The notes: generated by a model from the letters alone, not told the origin. Shown: positions 50,961 through 59,374, counted from the stretch's first letter. The stretch is 64,000 nt of DNA from Flavobacterium psychrophilum (GCA_001708385.1 CP012388.1:1302001-1366000); one strand, 5' to 3'. Program-made: numbers and translations.

Positions 50961-51000
50961 CTTGACTGAACCACTTCGTTAGGTTTCTACCGGAATGACT
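50961..51000 (-). repeat. GIY-associated repeat G8, reverse diverged copy
   Basis: GACTGAACCACTTCGTTAGG then TTTCTACCGGAATGACT, matching the unit that precedes G4 (CTGAACCACTACGTTATG). Confidence 0.6.
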
Positions 51001-51072
51001 AACGGTCACTTTAATTGCAACCTAAATTAAGTAGTGTTATCTTTACCGCCATAATTCCAAACTATAATCACT

Positions 51073-51789
51073 ATGAACCCAATAGGCAAGCTATATTTAT
51101 TACCCGTACCCCTTGGCGATGATGCCGACCCAAAAGAAGTACTTCCGGACACCATAGCGCGCTCCATTGAATTTATAGACCATTATATTGTGGAGAATGA
51201 AAAAACGGCACGCCGTTTTATAAAGGCGATCCTTCCGACGAAAAAGCAACCCGATCTAAAACTATCGGTACTTAATAAGCACACCGTAGCTTCTGACCAT
51301 CAGTCATTTATTCAGCCATGTATGGAAGGAAAAAATGTTGGCTTGATGAGCGAAGCCGGGTGCCCCGGTGTTGCCGATCCCGGTGCTGCTATCGTAAAAA
51401 TTGCGCACGAAAAGGGCATTCAGGTGGTGCCATTGGTAGGGCCGTCGTCTATATTACTTGCAATTATGGCGAGTGGCATGAACGGACAAAGCTTTGCTTT
51501 TAACGGCTACCTTCCGATAGATAAATCGGACAAGAAAAGTGTTTTGAAGAATTTCGAATCACTATCGCAGAACAAAAGTCAGTCACAATTATTTATTGAA
51601 ACACCTTATCGTAACAACAGGATGCTTGAGGATATTCTGGCTACACTTCAGCCAAATACTCACTTATGTATTGCCTGCGATATTACCCTGCCTACAGAAT
51701 ACATCAAAACCAAAACCGTTGCACAATGGAAAAAAGAAACGGTAGACCTGCATAACAGGCCATGTATTTTTATTGTGCATAAGTTTTAA
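51073..51789 (+). CDS. SAM-dependent tetrapyrrole-methylase-fold methyltransferase (RsmI-like)
   Basis: 238 residues. IGKLYLLPVPLGDDA at the N-terminus and SEAGCPGVADPGAAIVKIAHEKGIQVVPLVGPSSILLAIMASGMNGQSFAFNGYLPID are the TP-methylase signature, close to RsmI (16S rRNA 2'-O-ribose C1402). Shorter than E. coli RsmI (286 residues), so the target is not certain. 188 bp after the phosphatase gene, with repeats G7/G8 between. Confidence 0.85.
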   Translation: MNPIGKLYLLPVPLGDDADPKEVLPDTIARSIEFIDHYIVENEKTARRFIKAILPTKKQPDLKLSVLNKHTVASDHQSFIQPCMEGKNVGLMSEAGCPGVADPGAAIVKIAHEKGIQVVPLVGPSSILLAIMASGMNGQSFAFNGYLPIDKSDKKSVLKNFESLSQNKSQSQLFIETPYRNNRMLEDILATLQPNTHLCIACDITLPTEYIKTKTVAQWKKETVDLHNRPCIFIVHKF

Positions 51790-51794
51790 AGGAA

Positions 51795-51831
51795 GTTACT
51801 GAGTAGCTGAGTTTCTTAGATGCTTAGGTTT
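51795..51831 (+). repeat. CTGAGT/CTTAG repeat
   Basis: GTTACTGAGTAGCTGAGTTT then CTTAGATGCTTAGG, six bases after the methyltransferase stop. Related copies at 53288 and, reversed, at 53382. Confidence 0.65.
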
Positions 51832-51863
51832 TGGCTTCACTCTATAATAATATAATCATACGC

Positions 51864-51995
51864 AACCTGCAAGGTTTTTGAAACCCTGCAGGTTTTTGTT
51901 TTACACCATCAACACATCCTAATATACCTACAAGGTCTTAAAGACCTTGCAGAATAGCTATAGGCAGCCTCGAAGGTTTTTTTAAACCTATTGCA
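51864..51995. repeat. Three AAGGTTT/CAAGG-type hairpins
   Basis: ACCTGCAAGGTTT...AAACCCTGCAGGTTT (51864-51897), CAAGGTCTTAAAGACCTTG (51931-51949) and a degraded CGAAGGTTTTTTTAAACC (51971-51988) that overlaps the end of arsC. A T-run follows the first; it could act as a terminator for either strand. Confidence 0.7.
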
Positions 51996-52404
51996 AATTA
52001 TTCTTCACGAACACTTCGCAGTATTTTTTAATCTTGTTTCTTACCCGTTCGAATTCCTGCATTACCTCATCATCTGTTCCCTGCGCTTTTGCAGGATCGG
52101 GAAAGTTATAATGAAAACGCATCGCCTCTGTTGGAAAGTACGGGCAATTTTCATTCGCATTATCGCATACGGTAATTACAAAATCAAAAGGTACGCCAAT
52201 GTACTCATCCACATTGTTAGAGGTATGGTGAGAAATATCGATACCTTCCTGGGCCATTACAGCAATCGCCTTCGGATTTACACCGTGAGTTTCAATTCCG
52301 GCACTATAAATAGCTGCATTTCCTTTAGCAAAATGCCTTAGATAACCTTCAGCAATCTGGCTTCGGCAGCTGTTGCCTGTACAAAGCACTAATACATTCT
52401 TCAT
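51988..52404 (-). CDS. arsC: Arsenate reductase, thioredoxin-coupled (LMW-PTP fold)
   Basis: 138 residues. P-loop VLVLCTGNSCRSQIAEG (Cys8-x5-Arg14) and the redox pair Cys80 and Cys87 in ITVCDNANENCPYF, the Cys10/82/89 layout of the S. aureus pI258-type thioredoxin-coupled arsenate reductase. It reduces arsenate to arsenite in the cytoplasm. It begins directly after the DUF6428 stop, as part of the arsR-DUF6428-arsC operon. No arsenite exporter (arsB/acr3) is adjacent. Confidence 0.88.
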   Translation of the reverse strand: MKNVLVLCTGNSCRSQIAEGYLRHFAKGNAAIYSAGIETHGVNPKAIAVMAQEGIDISHHTSNNVDEYIGVPFDFVITVCDNANENCPYFPTEAMRFHYNFPDPAKAQGTDDEVMQEFERVRNKIKKYCEVFVKNNLQ

Positions 52405-52872
52405 CTAGCAGCAGTTACCGCCGGGAGTACAGCTTGCACCCTCTGCGTTATTAATTATTGTAAACGCACTTTTCTGTTCCGGCACCCCGCAGGCATCAGT
52501 GGCAAGGCAAGCCGTTTGCTTCGCTATAAGTATAAAGTCTTTCCCATCAAAATCAAGTCCGTACTTGCCAACAGTACCTTGCTGATATTCAACCTCTATC
52601 TCGCTGTCTTCCATACCCAGCACCCTTTCAGAAAGCGCGATGATATTCAGAAGTTTTTTGGGTTTCAGGCGGTGTTCGTGATCATCTGCATTCCATAGCT
52701 GAAAGTTAGCGGTATTCTCACGCCTTACGTTTCCTCCGCAGTCAATAAAATTTTTAGTAACCACACCTACTTCGGTCACATGAAAATGTTCCGGCACATA
52801 CGTACCATCCTGTAATTTAAAGTTCACCGCTTCGGCAGTGGCAAGATGATTTTTAATTTCTGATAGTTTCAT
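52405..52872 (-). CDS. DUF6428 family protein (ars operon)
   Basis: 155 residues, typical companion of arsR/arsC in Flavobacteriia: KLSEIKNHLATAEAVNFKLQDGTYVPEHFHVTEVGVVTKNFIDCGG and IIALSERVLGMEDSEIEVEYQQGTVGKYGLDFDGKDFILIAK. The C-terminus has CysCys tail with CLATDACGVPEQKSA...GGNCC, possibly arsenic/metal binding. Stop and arsC start abut (52405/52404). Function not assigned. The cupin-like pattern FHxTExGxV may be an H-x-H metal site. Confidence 0.8.
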   Translation of the reverse strand: MKLSEIKNHLATAEAVNFKLQDGTYVPEHFHVTEVGVVTKNFIDCGGNVRRENTANFQLWNADDHEHRLKPKKLLNIIALSERVLGMEDSEIEVEYQQGTVGKYGLDFDGKDFILIAKQTACLATDACGVPEQKSAFTIINNAEGASCTPGGNCC

Positions 52873-52884
52873 GATAGTATGTTC

Positions 52885-53217
52885 TTAACAACAGTTATTA
52901 CTCTTTTTAGCCATGGATTGCTGAATATGGTCGAAAAACAACCGAATCACGTCAAATCCTTTTTCGTCGATACAGTAGCAAATCGCTGTGCCCTCAATAT
53001 TCCCTTTTATAAGCCCGGCATTCTTCAACTCCTTTAAATGTTGCGAAACTGTAGCCTGCGCCAAAGGCAGTACATCTACAATGTCGCCGCAAATACAGGC
53101 ATCTACCTTAAGCAGGTATTCTATTATCGCAATACGGGCAGGATGCCCTAATGCTTTAGCCATAACAGCGAGCCTGTTTTGCTGTTCTGTAAACCCATCT
53201 GTTTTTGACGCTCCCAT
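52885..53217 (-). CDS. arsR: ArsR-family transcriptional repressor
   Basis: 110 residues. Winged helix-turn-helix: [56 protein letters not shown]. The CIC (Cys41, Cys43) motif in the alpha-3 region matches the arsenic-sensing ELCVCDL of the family, and a C-terminal SNNCC gives further thiols. It represses its own operon (with DUF6428 and arsC). Start ATG 53217. Flanked by short repeats on both sides (51795, 53288). Confidence 0.9.
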   Translation of the reverse strand: MGASKTDGFTEQQNRLAVMAKALGHPARIAIIEYLLKVDACICGDIVDVLPLAQATVSQHLKELKNAGLIKGNIEGTAICYCIDEKGFDVIRLFFDHIQQSMAKKSNNCC

Positions 53218-53287
53218 TTCATTTATCGTTATATTGCAATATTACGATAAATAGTTGTCCGATTTCAAAAAATTTGACGTTAATTTG

Positions 53288-53328
53288 TAACTGAGTTGCT
53301 GAGTTACTTAGAAATTGAGGTTCTTAGT
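53288..53328 (+). repeat. CTGAGT/CTTAG repeat
   Basis: TAACTGAGTTGCTGAGTTAC then TTAGAAATTGAGGTTCTTAG, upstream of arsR on the other side of the ars cluster. Confidence 0.65.
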
Positions 53329-53365
53329 CCGTCAGGCTACTGTCACAAACACTTATAACACTTTG

Positions 53366-53373
53366 TATATTTG
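53366..53373 (+). promoter_or_regulatory. -7 box TATATTTG for SulP
   Basis: Exact TAnnTTTG 45 bp before the SulP ATG; -33 TTTG not evident. Confidence 0.45.
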
Positions 53374-53381
53374 CAGCTCAA

Positions 53382-53418
53382 AACCTAAGCAACTCAGTAA
53401 CTAAGACCCTAAGCAACT
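53382..53418 (-). repeat. CTGAGT/CTTAG repeat, reverse copy
   Basis: ACCTAAGCAACTCAGTAACT then AAGACCCTAAGCAACT, running directly into the SulP ATG; the reverse orientation of the copies at 51795 and 53288. Confidence 0.65.
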
Positions 53419-54933
53419 ATGCCCTTCTTCGATCTCTCCCAAAAAGTAAACTATAAAAACGAACTGCTTGCAGGGCTTACTGTAGCAATGACAATGATAC
53501 CAGAGTCGCTTTCGTTTGCAATATTGGCAGGTTTTCCGCCATTGGTAGGATTGTACGCCGCTTTTATTATGGGATTGGTCACTGCCATTTTCGGCGGACG
53601 CCCCGGCATGGTTTCAGGCGGTGCGGGGGCAACTGTAATTACGCTTATCGCCCTGATGAAATCGCACGGTATCGACTATGTTTTTGCTGCCGTTGCACTT
53701 GGCGGGGTGATACAAATTATGGTAGGCCTGTTTAAATGGGGTAAATTCATCCGTCTTGTACCACAGCCTGTAATGTATGGTTTTGTAAACGGACTCGCAG
53801 TTGTAATTTTTATTTCGCAGGTAGAACAGCTTAAAACAGGTGACGGTTGGCTTTCGGGCTCTCCTTTATATATAATGCTGGGACTAATAGGGCTAACTGT
53901 AGCTGTCGTACTGCTTTTCCCGAAGCTTACAAAAGCTGTTCCGGCATCGTTGGTAGCGATTATTGTGGTGTTTTTAGTGGTACTTGGCTTTGGTATCGAA
54001 ACCAAAACGGTATCCGACATTGCATCCGTGCAGGGTGGCTTCCCTCCTTTTCACATCCCAAATATTCCTTTCGATTTAAATACGCTACAGATCATCTTCC
54101 CGTATGCCCTTATCATGTCGGCTGTAGGCTTAACGGAAGGCTTGCTGACACTGAATTTAGTTGATGAAATTACCGGAACTAAAGGCAACAGCAACCGCGA
54201 ATGTATTGCCCAGGGAGCTGCAAACATTACCAACGGATTCTTTTACGGTATGGGTGGCTGCCCAATGATAGCGCAAACAATGGTTAACCTTTCGGCGGGA
54301 TCTCGAGCAAGGCTATCGGGTATTATTGCTGCGATAACCATACTTATTATTATACTGTTTGGTGCGCCGTTAATCGGTATGGTACCAATCGCGGCATTGG
54401 TTGGGGTAATGGCTATGGTTGCCATTGGTACGTTTGAATGGGCAAGCTTCAGGATTATTAACAAAATGCCAAGGCAGGATATTATTACCGGAATTATAGT
54501 TGCCATTATAACCATCGTGCTTCATAATCTGGCACTTGCCGTACTTATAGGCGTGATAATCTCGGCATTGGTTTTTGCCTGGGAAAGCGCCAAACGCATC
54601 CGCATAACAAGCAATGTTGACGATAATAACATAAAACATTATGAAGTATCGGGCCCGTTATTCTTTGGGTCCATCGCTAATTTTAATGAGCAATTTAGTA
54701 TTGATAATGACCCGGATGAAATTGTAATCGACTTTAAAGAAAGTCGTATTTCAGACATGTCGGCCATTGAAGCTTTAAACGTACTTAGCGGAAAATATCA
54801 CAAGGCCGGTAAGACTGTGCGACTAAAACATTTAAGTCCCGATTCGAGGGCGTTGCTAAAAAATGCCGAAGCAGTAATTGACATAAATATTATTGAAGAT
54901 CCCGACTATAAAGTAGCTACAGAGAGAACTTAA
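53419..54933 (+). CDS. SulP-family anion transporter
   Basis: 504 residues. Starts FFDLSQKVNYKNELLAGLTVAMTMIPESLSFAILAGFPPLVGLYAAFIMG, the classical SulP N-terminus. About ten membrane helices follow, with PxSxxxG-type GGAGATVITL. The C-terminal STAS domain begins near 410 (IKHYEVSGPLFFGSIANFNEQFSIDNDPDEIVIDFKESRISDMSAIEALNVL). It carries sulfate, bicarbonate or related anions; the substrate is not decided by sequence. ATG immediately follows a repeat copy. Whether it relates to the divergent arsenate operon is inference (oxyanion uptake). Confidence 0.9.
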   Translation: MPFFDLSQKVNYKNELLAGLTVAMTMIPESLSFAILAGFPPLVGLYAAFIMGLVTAIFGGRPGMVSGGAGATVITLIALMKSHGIDYVFAAVALGGVIQIMVGLFKWGKFIRLVPQPVMYGFVNGLAVVIFISQVEQLKTGDGWLSGSPLYIMLGLIGLTVAVVLLFPKLTKAVPASLVAIIVVFLVVLGFGIETKTVSDIASVQGGFPPFHIPNIPFDLNTLQIIFPYALIMSAVGLTEGLLTLNLVDEITGTKGNSNRECIAQGAANITNGFFYGMGGCPMIAQTMVNLSAGSRARLSGIIAAITILIIILFGAPLIGMVPIAALVGVMAMVAIGTFEWASFRIINKMPRQDIITGIIVAIITIVLHNLALAVLIGVIISALVFAWESAKRIRITSNVDDNNIKHYEVSGPLFFGSIANFNEQFSIDNDPDEIVIDFKESRISDMSAIEALNVLSGKYHKAGKTVRLKHLSPDSRALLKNAEAVIDINIIEDPDYKVATERT

Positions 54934-54970
54934 AACCCCAATTTCAGTAGGGAAAATCGTCCGTTTTCAC

Positions 54971-54978
54971 TAAATTTG
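54971..54978 (+). promoter_or_regulatory. -7 box TAAATTTG before nhaA
   Basis: TAnnTTTG match 6 bp before the nhaA ATG, so any transcript from it would be leaderless or start inside the gene; weak evidence. Confidence 0.3.
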
Positions 54979-54983
54979 TAACT

Positions 54984-56153
54984 ATGGCAAAACTCATCAA
55001 TCTTAAAGTTTTTAAAGCTTTTTCGGACTCTTCATCAGCTGGCGGAATGCTGCTTATATTTTGCGTAATTATCTCACTTATAATTGCAAACACAGGCATT
55101 GCTACAGGATTTGAAGATTTTCTAAACTCAAAGATAGGTTTCACCTCTAAAAGCCTTAATCTGGACTATCCAGTACTTATTTGGATTAATGACGGACTAA
55201 TGGCTATTTTCTTTTTACTGGTAGGACTTGAGATAAAAAGGGAAATTGTGGAAGGGGAACTCTCATCATTAAAGCAGGCATCGTTGCCGGTACTGGCAGC
55301 CATTGGTGGGGTACTAGTTCCTGCCGTTATCTTTAGCCTTTTTAATAACGGAACACCTACTGCCAACGGCTGGGGTATTCCTATGGCTACAGATATCGCT
55401 TTTGCTTTAGGTATATTATCTTTGTTAGGTAATAACATTCCATCGGGATTAAAAATATTCCTGGCAGCCCTTGCCATTGTAGATGACCTTATGGCAATAC
55501 TGGTTATCGCGATATTCTATTCATCCGAACTACACCTGAATTACCTAGCATACGCCGGAGGTTTGTTTGCCCTTCAAATAATCTTTAACCGTGCGGGCAT
55601 AAAAAACATCTTTTTCTATATCATTCCCGGTATTGTAATGTGGTATTTTATTCACCATTCGGGAATACACGCTACTATAGCGGGAGTGTTAACAGCCCTC
55701 ACACTGCCTACCACAGAAGATGATACAGAATCATCCCTTGAAAAACTGGAACATGCGCTACATAAACCGGTCAACTTTTTGATCATGCCTATTTTTGCTA
55801 TTGCCAATACCAATATTACTTTTGAAGCCGGAATGACCGAAGGCCTAATTAGTAATCTGGGCTTAGGAATTGTACTGGGACTGTTTCTAGGAAAACCAAT
55901 CGGCATCTTTGCAATGTCATGGCTATCAGTAAAACTAAAGATAGCACAACTTCCGGAAGAAACCACGTGGACTCATGTACTTGGACTCGGTATATTGGGA
56001 GGAATAGGTTTTACAATGTCAATATTTATTGCCCTACTGTCGTTTAACGACCCGGCTCTACAGGCTGAAGCCAAATTCGCCATACTTATTGCTTCTATAA
56101 TGGCAGGAATTACAGGATTTACGCTTTTAAAAACATATAATAAAAGATCTTGA
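54984..56153 (+). CDS. nhaA: Na+/H+ antiporter NhaA
   Basis: 389 residues, normal length. Paired Asp in AALAIVDDLMAILVIA (Asp167-Asp168) are the ion-binding residues (E. coli Asp163-164); Asp137 in MATDIAFALGILSLLG corresponds to Asp133. Eleven to twelve helices are visible. The protein exchanges Na+ for H+ across the inner membrane. ATG at 54984, 50 bp after SulP; both likely form one transcript. Confidence 0.95.
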   Translation: MAKLINLKVFKAFSDSSSAGGMLLIFCVIISLIIANTGIATGFEDFLNSKIGFTSKSLNLDYPVLIWINDGLMAIFFLLVGLEIKREIVEGELSSLKQASLPVLAAIGGVLVPAVIFSLFNNGTPTANGWGIPMATDIAFALGILSLLGNNIPSGLKIFLAALAIVDDLMAILVIAIFYSSELHLNYLAYAGGLFALQIIFNRAGIKNIFFYIIPGIVMWYFIHHSGIHATIAGVLTALTLPTTEDDTESSLEKLEHALHKPVNFLIMPIFAIANTNITFEAGMTEGLISNLGLGIVLGLFLGKPIGIFAMSWLSVKLKIAQLPEETTWTHVLGLGILGGIGFTMSIFIALLSFNDPALQAEAKFAILIASIMAGITGFTLLKTYNKRS

Positions 56154-56643
56154 ACCTAAAATTCAAACGGTTTAGTACTGTTAAAATTTATTTTAAGACA
56201 GGCTTAACAACGAATTAACAGTCAGCACTATACCATTGCCTTACCACATCCGTTAGTAATTATAACCCCTGCTACAGTAAATTAAATTTGCTGGCTACCC
56301 AACAAAGCAACCCCCTTGCTACCCATTTATAAATTTAACAGAACTATTACTAATATGATAGTGGAGAAATATGCATATACGTGAAAAAAAAATTAAAATA
56401 TAGATAAAACAGGTATTTTTACCTGCTTAAACGGGAATTAGACCCTGTATATTTGTGTCCCCTACATTTACTTTCTTGTTTGGAATAAAATGAGTTAAGT
56501 ATCAGTAAAAATCCCCCCACCATAATTTTATCGGTTAATATTCGTACAAAAACTATAAATAGTTAGTAATTAATTATTTATAAATTGAATATTATTTATT
56601 ATTTGACATTTTTAACTAATTTAGCAAGATCAATCTTTAATTT
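56154..56643. other. 490-bp intergenic region without a gene
   Basis: AT-rich and without ORF or recognised RNA. Possible -7 elements: TGTATATTTGTG around 56447 (TATATTTG) and TTATTTATTATTTGAC near 56595-56610. I saw no riboswitch or terminator. Confidence 0.5.
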
Positions 56644-57045
56644 ATGCCTTACGAAACAGAGATTACAATCGCAGCTATTGCTGCAGTAGGTACGTTAGTG
56701 TACGCGGTGAGACCACGATATACACAACGCAAAACCGCCCTGTTAGCGAAATACAGGCGGATTAGAACCAAATCGCTGAAAATTCAGGATGTTTTGAGTA
56801 AACACGTCATGGAGAATGACACCATTAATGACAACATTACCCCCGAAATGACTTATGGACAGTTTATTAAGATTATCAAGAAACAGCATCAACAGTATCT
56901 GTCCGAGAAAACGTATGTGAAGCTTAAGAACAGCACGAACATATTTTTCCTTAACCGGACAAAACGATTACTGGAGGAACAGGAACAACGATTAATTAAG
57001 TTTGAAAGACAATTACCAGCACCAAAAGACAAGATTGCCATATAA
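56644..57045 (+). CDS. Membrane-anchored hypothetical protein, 133 aa
   Basis: N-terminal hydrophobic helix ETEITIAAIAAVGTLVYAV, then a strongly basic, helical part (RPRYTQRKTALLAKYRRIRTKSLKIQDVLSKHV) and a coiled coil (RTKRLLEEQEQRLIKFERQLPAPKDK). No family recognised. Terminator follows at 57048. Isolated gene. Confidence 0.55.
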   Translation: MPYETEITIAAIAAVGTLVYAVRPRYTQRKTALLAKYRRIRTKSLKIQDVLSKHVMENDTINDNITPEMTYGQFIKIIKKQHQQYLSEKTYVKLKNSTNIFFLNRTKRLLEEQEQRLIKFERQLPAPKDKIAI

Positions 57046-57047
57046 CA

Positions 57048-57079
57048 GAAAACCGCCTTTAAGGGCGGTTTTCTTTTTG
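57048..57079 (+). terminator. Rho-independent terminator
   Basis: GAAAACCGCC, 6-nt loop, GGCGGTTTTC, then T-rich. 2 bp after the stop of 56644-57045. Confidence 0.85.
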
Positions 57080-57097
57080 TATTCAGTTTGTTTTGTA

Positions 57098-57745
57098 TTA
57101 TAATCTTACCTTAGGCTGTGGATGCGCTACAATACCCGAAGTATCATAACCGCCAAACCTTTTGATATAGCTTTTTAACGAAGTACCAAAACCATCTCTA
57201 AAAGCTCTTTTTCCATTACTGTTTAAAAAGTTCTTTACAGAGTTAGCACCGGCAAGGTGAGCAGCCGCAAGTAATCCCGATTCGGTAATTTTAATGCCTT
57301 TTATAACCTTTCCGTCAAAACGGTGGATCTCTTTACGAAGTTCCCATTTATTTTTAGATAACAGCGCTTTAAAAGCACGCTCCTGAAGTCTTGGGTTGTT
57401 AAGGAACTCTTTTGAATCTTTAATGCCTAACGATCGTAATGCGCTTTTACCAAACTGGTATTTGCCCATGTATCCAAATCGGTTAACCAATTTGTAAAGT
57501 CCCTGCGATTCTTTAATGGCTACTGCCTGTTTAAAGCCTACGTAAGATTTTCCGGTGAAAGGGAAGGTATAATTGACTTTTGCGGTTTCGTCAATTGTTG
57601 GTACTGTGTAGTTGGTGATTTCGTCTTCTGCTAAGTGAAATCCTTCAATTTTTCCAAATTGTTTCGCTTCATTGGCCTTAAAGCCCGAGCTGATTGTTGC
57701 GATGAATAGGGTTAACCCTAAAAAGTATATCCATTTTTTTATCAT
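57098..57745 (-). CDS. Exported lysozyme-like (SLT-type) peptidoglycan hydrolase
   Basis: 215 residues. N-terminal anchor MIKKWIYFLGLTLFIATISSGF (signal peptide). The C-terminal half FKQAVAIKESQGLYKLVNRFGYMGKYQFGKSALRSLGIKDSKEFLNNPRLQERAFKALL is lysozyme-like: Glu in KESQG, the GYMGKYQFG turn, and ITESGLLAAAHLAGANSVKNFLN. This resembles the family of short lytic transglycosylase-like proteins. Substrate: glycan strands (inference). Start ATG at 57745. Confidence 0.8.
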   Translation of the reverse strand: MIKKWIYFLGLTLFIATISSGFKANEAKQFGKIEGFHLAEDEITNYTVPTIDETAKVNYTFPFTGKSYVGFKQAVAIKESQGLYKLVNRFGYMGKYQFGKSALRSLGIKDSKEFLNNPRLQERAFKALLSKNKWELRKEIHRFDGKVIKGIKITESGLLAAAHLAGANSVKNFLNSNGKRAFRDGFGTSLKSYIKRFGGYDTSGIVAHPQPKVRL

Positions 57746-57862
57746 GTATGTTTATTTCTCATAAGCTGTCACCTTGATGAAATTAGCGAGGCAAATATAC
57801 GAAAAAATATAGACCTGATTTACAATCAGTTACAAACACACCTTACTTTAACATAACCTTAA

Positions 57863-58000
57863 GGACACATTTTTAGGGAGGAAAATTCCCTAACGCCTGC
57901 AAAACGTGGTGGTTACAAAGATTATTCTGTAAGACATTTTAACGGGAAAAAATTGCGTTTTGTCGACTTAAAAAATGCCAAAACCAATGGTTACAGATGA
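57863..58000 (+). pseudogene. Possible C-terminal gene remnant, 45 codons
   Basis: An open plus-strand frame without start codon translating to ...SLTPAKRGGYKDYSVRHFNGKK then LRFVDLKNAKTNGYR and a TGA. It has protein-like composition (basic, aromatic) and no upstream half. It might be the leftover 3' end of a decayed gene. Confidence 0.35.
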
Positions 58001-58087
58001 TAAAAAAGAAAGAATAAGATTACATTTACGTGTTTTGAAAGTCGAATTTTGTATAGATTTATATGCCTGCAGAATATTTTAGAAAAT

Positions 58088-58170
58088 TGGAACACGGATT
58101 TCGCAGATTGAGCAGATAATAACTGGTAAGAATAAATTGAGATTTCCCATCGCTAGTGCGAGCGTCACGT
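58088..58170. repeat. Composite repeat: ACGGATTTCGCAG block, TTGAGATTTCC, truncated REP-like R11
   Basis: ACACGGATTTCGCAGATTGA near 58091, then AATTGAGATTTCCCATC, then GCTAGTGCGAGCGTCACG (58152-58170). Same order as at 45.07-45.18 kb, with the REP-like end missing its last bases. Confidence 0.6.
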
Positions 58171-58272
58171 ACCCAATTGATAACTATCCTTTTTTTCTTA
58201 TTACATACTTAAAAAAGCTGTATAGAATTCAATTAATTAAGACTAAAAATATCACTTTTCATTTACTTCTAC

Positions 58273-58304
58273 AAAAAAAGGTAGCCAATTGACTACCTTT
58301 TTTC
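58273..58304 (-). terminator. Rho-independent terminator of mltG operon
   Basis: Minus strand: AAAAGGTAG, 8-nt loop, CTACCTTTT, T-run. 16 bp after the mltG stop. The A/T arms allow use on both strands. Confidence 0.85.
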
Positions 58305-58320
58305 TATATATTGTAAAAGC

Positions 58321-59361
58321 TTATCGCTTGATACCCATCTTGTTTACCCAAGCCACATATTTCTGGCGGTTTACTTCGTGCTGTGCAGGGGTTACTGCAA
58401 ACTCATGGTAGCCGAAATTGGTTACGCTAGCGCAGAAGTAAATGTAATTGTGTTTCTCTGGGTTTAAAACCGCATCTATAGCCGTGATGTCTGGCATTGC
58501 GATAGGTCCCGGAGGTAATCCTTCATATTTATACATATTATAAGGAGAGTCGATTACAAGGTCTTTAAACAATACACGCTTGATAACCTGGTCGAAATCG
58601 CCCGACTGTTTTTTCATCGCGTAGATAACTGTTGGGTCGGCTTCCAGCTTCATGCCTTTCTGAAGACGGTTTAGGTATACACCTGCAACACGTGGCCTTT
58701 CGTCTGTTTTTACGGTCTCTTTATGCACTATAGATGCGAGTGCCGATACCTGAAGCGGCGTAAGATTTAATGCTTTGGCTTTTGCCAGTCTTTCTTCATT
58801 CCAGAATTTCCTGTACTCTTTCGCCATTTTATCCCTCACCTTGGTAGCCGAAGTATTCCAGAAAAACTCATACGTATTAGGTATGATCATACTTAGCACG
58901 TTATCTTCTGTGAATCCGTTTTCGTCAAGGAACGTTTTATCGGTAAACGCCTGAAGCAGCGTAAGGCTGTCCGGTTCTATCTGGTGCGATATACGCCCCA
59001 CTGCCCTTTCCAGTGTTTCCTGGTTGTTGAATGATATGTTTACCGGTAACGGCTGACGAAGCGCGTTAACAATGTCGTTGCTGTTTGCTCCGTTTTTAAT
59101 AACAAATTTACCTGCCTTTACATTGGTTGGGTATTCTTTCTTTTCGGCAACAGAATTAAATTTGTCCATATCTTCAACGTACGGACTAATAAGTTTCTGT
59201 ACTTCTTCATAGGTAGATCCTGTTGGTACATAAACAGCCACCTGTCTGTCGCTGAATTTTGTATTAGGAGAAAATATCTGCTTATACATCATATAGCCGA
59301 AAATGGTACCTGCCGTTACCACCACAAGGGAAAATATCCCTACAATTTTTCTTAGATTCAA
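58321..59361 (-). CDS. mltG: Endolytic murein transglycosylase MltG
   Basis: 346 residues if started at TTG 59361 (MNLRKIVGIFSLVVVTAGTIFGYMMYKQIF gives the N-terminal membrane anchor; no ATG upstream in frame). The YceG/MltG domain is complete: LQVSALASIVHKETVKTDERPRVAGVYLNRLQKGMKLEADPTVIYAM contains the catalytic Glu of HKE (E. coli Glu218). It cuts nascent glycan strands, ending their elongation. 13 bp after the GNAT stop; last gene of dapF-GNAT-mltG. Confidence 0.92.
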   Translation of the reverse strand: MNLRKIVGIFSLVVVTAGTIFGYMMYKQIFSPNTKFSDRQVAVYVPTGSTYEEVQKLISPYVEDMDKFNSVAEKKEYPTNVKAGKFVIKNGANSNDIVNALRQPLPVNISFNNQETLERAVGRISHQIEPDSLTLLQAFTDKTFLDENGFTEDNVLSMIIPNTYEFFWNTSATKVRDKMAKEYRKFWNEERLAKAKALNLTPLQVSALASIVHKETVKTDERPRVAGVYLNRLQKGMKLEADPTVIYAMKKQSGDFDQVIKRVLFKDLVIDSPYNMYKYEGLPPGPIAMPDITAIDAVLNPEKHNYIYFCASVTNFGYHEFAVTPAQHEVNRQKYVAWVNKMGIKR

Positions 59362-59374
59362 AGTATTAAAGTTT

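Larger units (their letters stand above)
57746..58320. other. 575-bp intergenic region with gene remnant and composite repeat
   Basis: Contains a coding-like remnant (57863-58000), a composite repeat (about 58088-58170) and the mltG terminator (58273-58304). No complete gene. Confidence 0.6.
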
